Shown here: positions 7,054 through 14,059 of the stretch, piece after piece
Numbering within the stretch: position 1 is the stretch's first letter
Layout: each line of letters begins with the position of its first letter
Source: DAOUKH01 sp034421515
GTDB lineage: Bacteria; Chloroflexota; Dehalococcoidia; SHYB01
DNA: 26,426 bases
Assembly (NCBI GenBank): GCA_034421515.1
Contig: DAOUKH010000051.1
Coordinates: forward strand, 1-26,426
Reading direction: 5' to 3'
Program-made: the position numbers and the translations under genes
The notes under the pieces: model-generated
What the model saw: only the letters and a program-made list of their open reading frames with translations
Database searches by the model: none
What the model was told of the DNA's origin: nothing

Positions 7054-7497
7054 TCAAGAGGGGAAGCGTTCCTGGAGCTTGGCCTTCCGGTAAGCAAAGA
7101 TTCTCCGGAGCTGCCCGGCGACGAAGAGGCGGTTCACCAGCGAGCCTCCCAGCACTCGGTAGGAGACGTCGTCGGTGACGAGCGTTCCGTCCGGGGTCTC
7201 GTCGAACGTGTGGCGGTGGACCCATGAGCGGTAGGGGCCGCGGCGCTGCACGTCGGTGAAGCCGTGCGGCGGCGTCCACTCCGTTATTTCGCTCTCCCAG
7301 CGGATAGGGATGCCGTGGAGTCTGATTCGGTAGCTGATTCTGGCCCCGGCGGCCATCTCGATCGGGAGCGGCGTCGTTATCGAGAAATGCAGCCAGGGAG
7401 GCGTGAGCGCGTCGAGGTTCTCCGCGGAGGCGAAGAAGGGGAAGACGTCTTCCCGTGGATAGGGCAGGAGCAGCCCTTCATGGACGCGTAATTCCAT
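7054..7497 (-). CDS. SRPBCC (START/Bet v1-like) family protein, 147 aa
   Basis: Features of the fold are present: an N-terminal ligand-pocket strand (LPYPREDVFPFFASAENLDA, as in polyketide-cyclase-like SRPBCC proteins), LTPPWLHFSI, a central WESEITEWTPPHGF strand pair, and a C-terminal helix (LFVAGQLRRIFAYRKAKL). The family binds hydrophobic ligands and includes ligand-binding and cyclase-like proteins. This type is also found as the N-terminal part of SulA/YfcH-like fusions. No catalytic residues can be named, so the substrate is unknown. The start at 7497 agrees with where the family begins. Confidence 0.8.
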   Translation of the reverse strand: MELRVHEGLLLPYPREDVFPFFASAENLDALTPPWLHFSITTPLPIEMAAGARISYRIRLHGIPIRWESEITEWTPPHGFTDVQRRGPYRSWVHRHTFDETPDGTLVTDDVSYRVLGGSLVNRLFVAGQLRRIFAYRKAKLQERFPS

Positions 7498-7562
7498 GGC
7501 CGTCCGCGGTCAACGGGAGAGCGGCCTTGATGGAGGCCGCTCGGTTGGATAACGGGGCGCGT

Positions 7563-7901
7563 CTATCCCGCGAGCTTGGCGACTGCCTCGGCCTGAGACT
7601 CGTGGATAGGGATGATCTTGTCGAAGCCGCTGATCTCGAAGACCTCGCGGATCGGCTTGGAGAGCGAACAGATTCCGAACTTGGCGTCCTGCTTGGAGAG
7701 CGACCTCGCGATGAGTAGGACGACCCGCAGGCCGGCGCTGCTGATGTAGGCGAGCTCCTCGAAGTCGAGGACGACTACCTTGTCGGCGCCGTCGATGGCG
7801 CCCTCCAGCGCGTCCTGGAATTCCCGGGCATTCGCGCCGTCGACGCGGTCTCCTGCCTTGATGACTAAGGTCGCGCCGTCTCGCTCGGTTTGTATGTTCA
7901 T
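7563..7901 (-). CDS. STAS-domain anti-sigma factor antagonist, 112 aa
   Basis: The whole protein is one STAS domain, like SpoIIAA and RsbV. These bind a partner anti-sigma kinase and are switched off when it phosphorylates a serine. The signature LAYISSAGLRVVLLIARSL is present, and Ser55 lines up with the phosphorylated Ser58 of Bacillus SpoIIAA. The length (112 aa) is normal. GGAAGAG lies about 9 nt before the ATG. No anti-sigma kinase or phosphatase gene is in the window, so the partner is encoded elsewhere. A promoter is visible upstream (7964-7993). Confidence 0.9.
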   Translation of the reverse strand: MNIQTERDGATLVIKAGDRVDGANAREFQDALEGAIDGADKVVVLDFEELAYISSAGLRVVLLIARSLSKQDAKFGICSLSKPIREVFEISGFDKIIPIHESQAEAVAKLAG

Positions 7902-7963
7902 GCGTCCGTCTCTTCCATCAGTGGCAGGTATTCGTCCTTAGTAATACCGCATTGCAGGCGCTG

Positions 7964-7993
7964 AGTCTACACTGTTCCAACCCCAAATGGCAA
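7964..7993 (-). promoter_or_regulatory. Sigma70-type promoter for the STAS gene
   Basis: Read on the minus strand, TTGCCA (7993-7988) and TAGACT (7969-7964) are separated by 18 nt. Predicted transcription would begin near 7957, about 55 nt before the ATG. Confidence 0.5.
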
Positions 7994-7998
7994 TTACC

Positions 7999-8790
7999 TT
8001 ACTCCGCGAAGGCAGGCGGACGCCCCTCCCGGGAGGCATTGAAGCCCTCGCGGGCGTCCGGCGAGGACCCCAAATACTCCATAAAGTAGCGGATTTCAGT
8101 GTTGACGCCCTCGCCGACCGGCTGGTGGAGGCCGTGGAATGCCGCTTTCTTCACAAAGCCAAGACAGTCCCGTGATTTGTCCCGCAAGTGCGCGACAAGG
8201 TCTTCGACCGCGGCGTCGAGGTCGGCGAGCGGCACCGACTTCAACGCCAATCCGTACGCTACCGCCTCGGGCCCGTTGAGCCAGCGCCCGGTGTAGATTA
8301 GTTCGATCGCCTTTTGCCAGCCGATTTTCCTCGGCGCACGCTGCGTCGCACCGCCGCCCGGCATCACGCCGAACATCGTGTGGTTGTCGCCGATGCGGGC
8401 CTCGTCCGCCACGACGGCGAGGTCGCAGCACAGGATGATCTCGAAGCCGCCAGCCCGGGCCAGGCCGTTGACCTTCGCGATGACCGGTATCGGCAGCGCT
8501 TCAAGGTTGAGCAGCGACGCGTTGATCCGCTCCAGGAAGTAGCGAAACCGGCCGTTCTTTTCGTCGGCGAAGGCATCGGTGAGGAGGCCGATGTCGGCCC
8601 CCACGCTGAAGGCGCGCCCGGCGCCGGTGATCACGAGGGCCTTGATGCCGGCGTCGGCTCGAAGGTCGTCGAGGGCGGCGTCGATCTCGTCCATCATCTC
8701 GAAGCTGATGCCGTTGAGCGCCTTGGGGCGGTTCAGGGTCAGCGTGGCGATGCGGTCGGCCTTGTCGAGCAGGATCGTCTGGTAGGTCAC
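7999..8790 (-). CDS. Enoyl-CoA hydratase/isomerase family protein (crotonase fold), 263 aa
   Basis: Crotonase features: TLTLNRPKALNGIS, the CoA/oxyanion segment GRAFSVGADIGLL, AKVNGLARAGGFEIILCCDLAV and the GVMPGGGATQR loop. One catalytic glutamate is kept (in GGFEI), but the second, normally in the PEV segment, is replaced within DNHTMFG. The exact reaction (hydration, isomerisation or another acyl-CoA step) is therefore open. I chose the GTG start at 8790 because GGAGG lies 9 nt upstream in minus-strand sense; the open frame extends much further only as antisense to the MaoC gene. It is divergent from the MaoC-like pair, and the two units probably serve the same acyl-CoA pathway. Confidence 0.88.
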   Translation of the reverse strand: MTYQTILLDKADRIATLTLNRPKALNGISFEMMDEIDAALDDLRADAGIKALVITGAGRAFSVGADIGLLTDAFADEKNGRFRYFLERINASLLNLEALPIPVIAKVNGLARAGGFEIILCCDLAVVADEARIGDNHTMFGVMPGGGATQRAPRKIGWQKAIELIYTGRWLNGPEAVAYGLALKSVPLADLDAAVEDLVAHLRDKSRDCLGFVKKAAFHGLHQPVGEGVNTEIRYFMEYLGSSPDAREGFNASREGRPPAFAE

Positions 8791-8842
8791 GATAGGCGCC
8801 TCCGGGGAGCGCCCGTAGTCTAACCGCTCGCGCAAGGGCGCG

Positions 8843-8872
8843 TTGACAGGGGAAGCCGCCCGTTCATAGAAT
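8843..8872 (+). promoter_or_regulatory. Sigma70-type promoter for the MaoC-like pair
   Basis: TTGACA (8843-8848) and TAGAAT (8867-8872) with an 18-nt spacer, the same hexamers and spacing as the ftsZ promoter. The start would be near 8879, leaving a short leader containing AAGGAGGA. Confidence 0.75.
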
Positions 8873-8895
8873 GCGGCGCCTTCTAAGGAGGAAGC

Positions 8896-9393
8896 ATGGC
8901 CGGCGACTCCGGCGGCGATCTGCTCGCCAAGCTCCAGCGGTACGCGGGGAGGGAATTCGTCTTCACGTCGCCCGACCCCATCGGCGCGGCCCCCATCCGG
9001 CAGTACGCGCTTTCGGTCGGGGATGACAATCCGCTCTACCGGGACGCGGATCTGGCCCGGGCGCACGGGCTGCGCGACGTCATGGCCCCGCCGACGCTGG
9101 TTCCCGACACCTGGGCCTACTTCGGCGGCGACATGGACGAGCGGGGCGAGCTGCTGGGCCGGGCCGAGTTGCGGGAGCTTTCCGGGCTGCGGGCCGGCAA
9201 CGAGTACGAGTTCCTTCAGCCCGTGCACCCCGACGACGTGATCACGGCGACGTGGAAGGTCGGCGACGCCGTCGAGCGCACCGGCCGGGCCGGCCGCACG
9301 ATATTCCAGGAGTTTGAGGCGCGCTTCACCAATCAACGCGGCGAGCTGCTTGCCATCAGCCGCGAGACGATGTTCCACCCGGTCCAAGCATGA
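8896..9393 (+). CDS. FAS1-like/MaoC N-terminal dehydratase-domain protein, 165 aa
   Basis: This is a hot-dog fold half-subunit of the HTD2/MaoC type, expected to act with the next gene as a two-part enoyl-CoA hydratase or 3-hydroxyacyl dehydratase. Motif IRQYALSVGDDNPLYRD aligns with the hydratase-2 segment but has Tyr where the catalytic His of N-P-x-H would be, as is usual for the non-catalytic half. The later segment MAPPTLVPDTWAYFGG is typical of the family. AAGGAGGA lies 5 nt before the ATG. It overlaps the next gene by 4 nt (ATGA), so stoichiometric translation is likely. Confidence 0.85.
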   Translation: MAGDSGGDLLAKLQRYAGREFVFTSPDPIGAAPIRQYALSVGDDNPLYRDADLARAHGLRDVMAPPTLVPDTWAYFGGDMDERGELLGRAELRELSGLRAGNEYEFLQPVHPDDVITATWKVGDAVERTGRAGRTIFQEFEARFTNQRGELLAISRETMFHPVQA

Positions 9394-9812
9394 TGTTCTA
9401 CGACGATGTACGTGAAGGGGCCGAACTCGAACCGCTGACGGTGGAGCTCACGCCGCACCGGATGATGGCTTACGGCGCGGCGACGTGGGACTTCATCCGT
9501 GTGCACTACGATGCGGTCTACGCCAAGGAGCAGGGCTTCGACGCTCCTTTCGTCGATGGGCAGATGTACGGCCCGCTGATGGCGCGGCAGGTACTGGCTT
9601 GGGCGGGCCCCGACGCCTTCCTGACGAAGCTGAGCTTCCGCAACCGCGCCATGGCCTTCGCCGGCGAGTCGGTCACCTGCCGGAGCGCCGTCGAGAGCAA
9701 GGAGATGGACGGGGGAGACGCCCTCGTCCACCTCGATCTGTGGGTCGAGAACGCACAGGGTGTGCGAGTCGTCGACCGGGCCAAGGCGGTGGTGCGGCTG
9801 CCGCGCCGCTAG
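9390..9812 (+). CDS. MaoC-like acyl dehydratase, catalytic half, 140 aa
   Basis: This is a second hot-dog subunit. YGAATWDFIRVHYDAVYAKEQGF carries the Asp and His (D-x-x-x-x-H) expected of the hydratase-2 active site, followed by FVDGQMYGPLMARQVLAWAG and the strand LTKLSFRNRAMAFAGESV. It likely forms the active heterodimer with the upstream protein and acts on an acyl-CoA thioester. The start overlaps the upstream stop. The gene converges with the large CoA-transferase gene, with only 9 nt between their stop codons. Confidence 0.85.
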   Translation: MMFYDDVREGAELEPLTVELTPHRMMAYGAATWDFIRVHYDAVYAKEQGFDAPFVDGQMYGPLMARQVLAWAGPDAFLTKLSFRNRAMAFAGESVTCRSAVESKEMDGGDALVHLDLWVENAQGVRVVDRAKAVVRLPRR

Positions 9813-9821
9813 ATCCAGCCC

Positions 9822-12263
9822 CTAGTAGACGGCCTTCATCTCCACCAACTCGGCCTGCCGCCCCGGCGGAACGCCGAGGAGGTGGCCCAAGACTTCCGCG
9901 TTGTGCTCGCCGAGCAGGGGCGCGCGTCCTCGAATGGCGCCGGGGCGCGCGCTGAGCTTGTACGGGATGCCGTAGAGCGGCTCGGAGCCAAGTACCGGGT
10001 GGTCGGTATCGACGTAGCACGCCCGCGCCTGGAGATGGGGATCGAAGAAGCGGCCTTCCTGGTCGAGGCACGGCGTCGCCGCCACGCCGACACCCTGGAG
10101 CGCCTCGGTCACGTCGTAGTGGGAGCGTTCGCGCGTCCAGGCGGCGATGGCGGCGTCGATCTCGGCGCGGCGCGCCGCCCTGCCCTCGTAGGTCGCAAGT
10201 GATGTGTCGTCCGCGAGGTCGCCGCGCCCGATGACGGCGCAAAGGGCGCGCCATTCGCCGGCCGTCTCGACGGCGATGGCGGCCCACTTGTCGTCGCCGT
10301 CGCAGGGGTAGGTCCCGTGGGGCGCGAGGAAGGGATGGCGGTTCCCGCGGGCCTCGGCGACCGTGCCGTTCATCTGGAAGGCCATCGTGGCCTCGCCGAG
10401 CATCGTCCCTACCGACTCGACCATCGAGAGATCGACGTACTGCCCTTCGCCGGTGGCGTCGCGGCGGCGGAGCGCCGCTAGGAGGGCGATCACGGCGAAC
10501 TGTCCCGCCGCCGGGTCGCCCAAGACGTGGTTGAAGCCGCAGAGGTCGTCGCCGTCGGGGTCGGCCCCGACGCTGTCGAGCCCCACCAGGGCGCCGGCGG
10601 CGTTGCCGTAGCCGCGCAGCTCGTTGAAGGGCCCGGTCTGCCCCATGACGGGGTAGGAGAGCATGACGATCTGGGGGTTGACGCGCCGCATGTTGGGGTA
10701 GTCGAGGCCCGCCTCGGCTAGGGCGTGCGGGCTCATGTTCTCGACGACGACGTCGCTGATGGCGGCGAGCCGGAGGACGAGGTCGCGTCCCTCGGCGGTG
10801 GTGATGTCGATGGTCAGGGACTTCTTGCCGCGGTTGACGTTGTGGAAGAGGGGGTTCTGCTCGGGGTCGGGGACGTCGCCGACGATGGGGCGGCCCTGGC
10901 GGGCGGGGTCGAGGCGCTTGCGGGTCTCGACCTTGATGACCTCCGCGCCCATGTCGGCGAAGACGTGCCCCGCCACCGCGCCGGCCCAGACCCAGCCCAG
11001 GTCGAGGACGCGGATGCGTTCGAAGCCGGTGGCGGCCCCGTCCGGCGCGGCGCCGGCGGGGCTATTGGGTGGGGCCGGGGCCGTGCTGAAGGCCTCGTCG
11101 TTGTGCTCGCCGAGGAGGGGCGCGGGGCGCCGGATGCGGCACGGCGTCTTGGTGAACTTGTAGGGCGGCCCCGGGTGGCGCAGCATTCCCGCTTTGTGGT
11201 GTTCGACTTCGACGAAGAAGCGCCGCGCCTTCAGGTGCGGATGGTGAAGGAAGTCGGCGGCGGTGTTGACCGGCGTGAACGGAACGCCGAAGTCGTAGAA
11301 CTTCTGGAAGAGCTCGTCCTTGGTCTGGGTGGAGAGCCAGTCCGCGATGAGGCCGTCGAGCTCGTCGGCGTAGAGCTCGTTCATCTTGAGGCGGTCCTGG
11401 AAGCGCGGGTCGCCGGCCCATGCGGGGTTGCCCATCATGTCGATGATGCGCCGCCACTCCCGCTTGGTCATGGCTTGCAGTCTGATCTCGCCGTCCTTGC
11501 AGGCCAGGATCGTGTTGGGGTAGGGGCCGCCGGCGACTCTGCGCCCGTGGCGCATGGTGCGCCGGTCGCCGAAGAGCCATTGCACGACGCCGTTGCCGGT
11601 GTGGAAGGTGGCCCACGAGTCGCTCTCGGCGAGGTCGATGCGCTGCCCGACGCCGAGCCGGGCACGGCTGGTCAGCGCGACCATGACGGCCATCGCGCCG
11701 GTCAGACCGGCCTGATAGTGGCCGATGAAGAGGGGCGGGTTGAGGGGTGGATAACCGGGCAGGCCGAGCTGCATGATCACACCGCCGAGGGCGGCCGCGT
11801 TGATCTCGAAGCCCTTGTAGCCGGCGTACGGTCCGGTCTGTCCGAAGGGGGAGAGTTCGAGCGCGATTAGGTCTTGGCGGTTGGCACGGAGCGCGTCGTA
11901 GGTGATGCCGAGATGTTCGGCCTCGGCGCGGGGGGTGTCGTGGATGATGACGTCCGCGCCCGCCGTCAGTCGCCGGAGGCGGGAGCGGGCTTCGTCGCGC
12001 TCGAGGTGGAGCGTGGCGCTCTGCTTGTTCGTGCTGAGGTAGAGGTGGAGTCCGCTCCGGTTGAAATCGTGCTCTCCGCCGGGGAAGGGGCCGTACCGCC
12101 GCAGCGCGCCGCCGCCCGGGGGCTCGACCGTGACCACGTCCGCGCCGAGGTCGGCGAGGATCTTGCCGGCGAAGGCCGCCGAGACCCAGCCGCCGACCTC
12201 GACCACGCGCACGCCGTCGAGGGGTTGCGCCGGCGGGTGGTCGGTCTGCGTTGCGGCGTTCAT
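9822..12263 (-). CDS. Tandem CaiB/BaiF family III CoA-transferase, 813 aa
   Basis: Two complete CaiB/BaiF modules are joined in one chain: about residues 15-390 and 413-805, with an Ala/Pro-rich linker near 393-410. Each begins with the family's opening strand (GVRVVEVGGWVSAAFAGKIL; RIRVLDLGWVWAGAVAGHVF), contains the GQTGP turn, and ends with APLLGEHN. Family III enzymes move CoA between carboxylic acids through an aspartyl thioester. The first module has Asp215 in IDLAESDSW at the position of the nucleophile; the second has Glu616 there (VDLSMVES). Family members are normally about 400 aa and dimerise as interlocked rings, so this fusion supplies two halves. The ribosome binding site is weak. 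The substrate cannot be read from the sequence. Confidence 0.9.
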   Translation of the reverse strand: MNAATQTDHPPAQPLDGVRVVEVGGWVSAAFAGKILADLGADVVTVEPPGGGALRRYGPFPGGEHDFNRSGLHLYLSTNKQSATLHLERDEARSRLRRLTAGADVIIHDTPRAEAEHLGITYDALRANRQDLIALELSPFGQTGPYAGYKGFEINAAALGGVIMQLGLPGYPPLNPPLFIGHYQAGLTGAMAVMVALTSRARLGVGQRIDLAESDSWATFHTGNGVVQWLFGDRRTMRHGRRVAGGPYPNTILACKDGEIRLQAMTKREWRRIIDMMGNPAWAGDPRFQDRLKMNELYADELDGLIADWLSTQTKDELFQKFYDFGVPFTPVNTAADFLHHPHLKARRFFVEVEHHKAGMLRHPGPPYKFTKTPCRIRRPAPLLGEHNDEAFSTAPAPPNSPAGAAPDGAATGFERIRVLDLGWVWAGAVAGHVFADMGAEVIKVETRKRLDPARQGRPIVGDVPDPEQNPLFHNVNRGKKSLTIDITTAEGRDLVLRLAAISDVVVENMSPHALAEAGLDYPNMRRVNPQIVMLSYPVMGQTGPFNELRGYGNAAGALVGLDSVGADPDGDDLCGFNHVLGDPAAGQFAVIALLAALRRRDATGEGQYVDLSMVESVGTMLGEATMAFQMNGTVAEARGNRHPFLAPHGTYPCDGDDKWAAIAVETAGEWRALCAVIGRGDLADDTSLATYEGRAARRAEIDAAIAAWTRERSHYDVTEALQGVGVAATPCLDQEGRFFDPHLQARACYVDTDHPVLGSEPLYGIPYKLSARPGAIRGRAPLLGEHNAEVLGHLLGVPPGRQAELVEMKAVY

Positions 12264-12328
12264 GTGGTTGCGAGGAAGTAAGGGGAAGGACGTCCACCGG
12301 CTCCGCGGGCCGGCGGCGCGGTCTTCCG

Positions 12329-12358
12329 ATTGTACGTTGGTGTCTGTGCCGGGGACAA
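12329..12358 (-). promoter_or_regulatory. Candidate promoter for the tandem CoA-transferase
   Basis: On the minus strand TTGTCC (12358-12353) and TACAAT (12334-12329) are 18 nt apart. The expected start is near 12322, about 60 nt before the ATG. Confidence 0.45.
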
Positions 12359-12420
12359 ACGGGACGGAGAGGTATCCGGAGAGAAGGGGTTCTCGGAGGG
12401 GCCCACCGCGCCCCGCCCCT

Positions 12421-12490
12421 GCCCTCCCTCAGTCCCTCCCATAAAGGGAGGGAGGCTTAAGGCGAAGTCCCTCCCATGAAGGGAGGGAAG
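12421..12490. repeat. Palindromic intergenic repeat, copy 2 (two tandem units)
   Basis: The 21-nt block of 7020-7040 recurs exactly at 12421-12441. The sequence then forms two successive short palindromes: CCCTCCC-ataa-GGGAGGG near 12435-12452, and a related unit CCCTCCC-atgaa-GGGAGGG near 12469-12488. These look like a dispersed non-coding repeat family. The gene-free stretch 12264-12780 holds this, the hairpin at 12612-12630 and the ftsZ control region, and I see no gene in it. Confidence 0.6.
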
Positions 12491-12611
12491 TTTGAGAGGC
12501 GGCGGATTGGGTTGGCCGACGTGCGGTGGGGTTGGCGGTGGTGGGGACGGGCGCGTCGCGACGCGCCCCTACAGGGGAGGGGGCGGTTGGCGCGGGGCCT
12601 CTCATCTCAAT

Positions 12612-12630
12612 CTTCTCCCCGGGGGAGAAG
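12612..12630. repeat. Short perfect palindrome
   Basis: CTTCTCCCC (12612-12620) and GGGGAGAAG (12622-12630) flank a single G. It lies in the same gene-free stretch as the C/G-rich repeats, and may be a related repeat or a processing/terminator element. Confidence 0.45.
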
Positions 12631-12641
12631 AGGCAAGAGTC

Positions 12642-12721
12642 TGAACTTGGTTCAAAACTCTTGACAATCTAGAGGCTCGCTGCCTAGAATTGGGCCAGGA
12701 GTTTTTGAACTCGGTTCAAAA
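12642..12721 (+). promoter_or_regulatory. ftsZ promoter framed by two TGAAC-N3-GTTCA operators
   Basis: A near-consensus promoter, TTGACA (12661-12666), N18, TAGAAT (12685-12690), lies between two similar palindromes. The upstream one is TGAAC-TTG-GTTCA (12642-12654), just before the -35 box. The downstream one is TTTTGAACTCGGTTCAAAA (12703-12721), with perfect 8-bp arms, just past the expected start near 12697. Centres are 64 nt apart. This is the layout of a promoter controlled by a dimeric regulator bound at both sites, possibly with looping. The regulator is not identifiable. Confidence 0.7.
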
Positions 12722-12780
12722 TCTGCGTTTGGTCTCCGAGGCAGGCCGAGCCGGCTCCACGGGGACTGGTGAGGAGCGCA

Positions 12781-13896
12781 ATGATCCTAGGAAAGAGCCC
12801 GCCGCCTTCGTCTGGAATCGAGCAGGTGCGCATCAAGGTCGTTGGCGTCGGCGGCGGCGGGGTCAACGCGGTGCGGAGGATGTCTTCCCTCGATGTTCCC
12901 GGACTGGAGCTCCTCTGCGTGAATACCGATGCCTTGGCCATTGAACGCACCAACGGTATTCCTTCCATGCTCATCGGCGGCGACGTGACCCACGGACTCG
13001 GCGCGGGGGGCGACCCCGAGGTCGGCCGGCGGGCCGCCGCCGCCAGCCGTGACGACATCTTGGAAGAGCTCGCCGGCGCGGACCTGGTGTTCATCGCCGC
13101 GGCGATGGGCGGGGGCACCGGCACGGGAGCCGCGCCGCTCGTCGCCGAGGTGGCGTCCGAGATCGGCGCGCTCACGGTGGCGGTGGCCACCACCCCATTC
13201 AAGTTTGAAGGCGTCCGGCGCAACGGTTCGGCCCGCGGCGGCCTCGACGCCCTTTGCGCTGCGGCCGATACCGTCGTCGTGATCAGTAACGACCGCTTGC
13301 TGGCCGAGACGCGGTCCACCGCTTCGGTGCGCGACTCCTTCAGCCGCGCCGACCAGGTGATGATCGACGCGATCACCTCGCTCTCGCGCATCATCAACAC
13401 GTCGGGCGACGTGAACATCGACTTTGCAGACATCCGGTCCGTCGTTTCCGGCGGCGGGCTTGGCCTGATGGGCACCGGGACGGGCGACGGCGACGACCGC
13501 GTCGTGGCCGCGCTTCAGGACGTGTTCGACAGCCCGCTGCTCAGCGTCAGTCCGAGCGGCGCCGCATCCATGATCTATTTCGTCAGCGGCGGCCCCGACG
13601 TGACCATGCGGGAGATCCATGACGCGGGCCGCTACCTCTCCCGCATCGCCGCTCCCGATGCCGACATCTTCTTCGGACTGCACACCGACTCCAAGAAAGG
13701 GACCGGCGCGCCGGTCGACGTCGTGCTCATCGCCACCCGCGTCCCGGAAGCGGCCGTCTACGACCCGCAGTCGCTGACCGTCGAGGAGCGGGTCAGACTG
13801 GCGACTGAGAAGTACCACGCGCCCACAGCGGAGCTCCCCGGCTTCCTTGAGGCCCTCGATCTGGAGATCGATCTCCCGGAGGAGGGGGCCGCGTAG
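12781..13896 (+). CDS. ftsZ: Cell division protein FtsZ, 371 aa
   Basis: FtsZ is a tubulin-like GTPase that polymerises into the cytokinetic ring. Seen here: the first nucleotide loop VVGVGGGGVNAVRRM (20-34), the tubulin signature GGGTGTG at 110-116, and the T7 loop NIDFADIRSVV with Asp214 and Asp217, so the GTPase site should be intact. The C-terminal linker is very short, and the tail ELPGFLEALDL only loosely resembles the usual FtsA/SepF-binding peptide. No ftsA, ftsQ or mur gene is near, so it is outside a dcw cluster and could be a second copy. I start at the ATG at 12781, with GAGGAG 4 nt upstream; GTG at 12769 is also in frame. Expression is probably controlled by the paired operators just upstream. 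Confidence 0.88.
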   Translation: MILGKSPPPSSGIEQVRIKVVGVGGGGVNAVRRMSSLDVPGLELLCVNTDALAIERTNGIPSMLIGGDVTHGLGAGGDPEVGRRAAAASRDDILEELAGADLVFIAAAMGGGTGTGAAPLVAEVASEIGALTVAVATTPFKFEGVRRNGSARGGLDALCAAADTVVVISNDRLLAETRSTASVRDSFSRADQVMIDAITSLSRIINTSGDVNIDFADIRSVVSGGGLGLMGTGTGDGDDRVVAALQDVFDSPLLSVSPSGAASMIYFVSGGPDVTMREIHDAGRYLSRIAAPDADIFFGLHTDSKKGTGAPVDVVLIATRVPEAAVYDPQSLTVEERVRLATEKYHAPTAELPGFLEALDLEIDLPEEGAA

Positions 13897-13935
13897 ACCT
13901 CAACGTTCGATAGTTCCCCGCAGCAGGTGAGCGGC

Positions 13936-13971
13936 AAGGCCGGCGCGTTCCGCAACGGAAGCGTCGGCCTT
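13936..13971 (+). terminator. Hairpin downstream of ftsZ
   Basis: AAGGCCG (13936-13942) pairs with CGGCCTT (13965-13971). The stem continues through GCGC/GCGT and TTCCG/CGGAA with one bulged G and a CAA loop. It starts 39 nt after the ftsZ stop. The following bases (CCCGTTAA) are not a strong U-tract, so it may terminate poorly. Confidence 0.5.
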
Positions 13972-14004
13972 CCCGTTAACCGGACGCGGATGTCCGCTAT
14001 TCGT

Positions 14005-14034
14005 CGAGATTCCGTGCTATAATTCGGAATCTCG
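14005..14034 (+). promoter_or_regulatory. thrB-lysC operon promoter inside a perfect inverted repeat
   Basis: CGAGATTCCG (14005-14014) and its exact inverse CGGAATCTCG (14025-14034) flank the 10-nt loop TGCTATAATT. That loop contains an extended -10 box, TGCTATAAT, with TATAAT at 14018-14023. There is no good -35 (CGCTAT at 13995-14000). A protein bound to the repeat would cover the -10 and the start site near 14030. The homoserine kinase ATG follows at 14060. Confidence 0.65.
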
Positions 14035-14059
14035 CCGTTGTTTCAAGGTCATTCTCCCC

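Noticed and set aside
8800..9387. Long minus-strand extension of the enoyl-CoA hydratase frame
   Set aside because: It is antisense to the MaoC gene. A GTG with a good ribosome binding site at 8790 gives the family's normal N-terminus.
10725..11870. Plus-strand 381-aa ORF opposite the tandem CoA-transferase
   Set aside because: Val/Glu/Gly/Asp-rich shadow typical of GC-rich antisense frames; the minus strand holds a clear two-module enzyme.
12642..12721. LexA/SOS box before ftsZ
   Set aside because: The GAAC and GTTC half-sites are separated by 3 nt, not the 4 nt of the Gram-positive LexA box, so I call it an unidentified operator.
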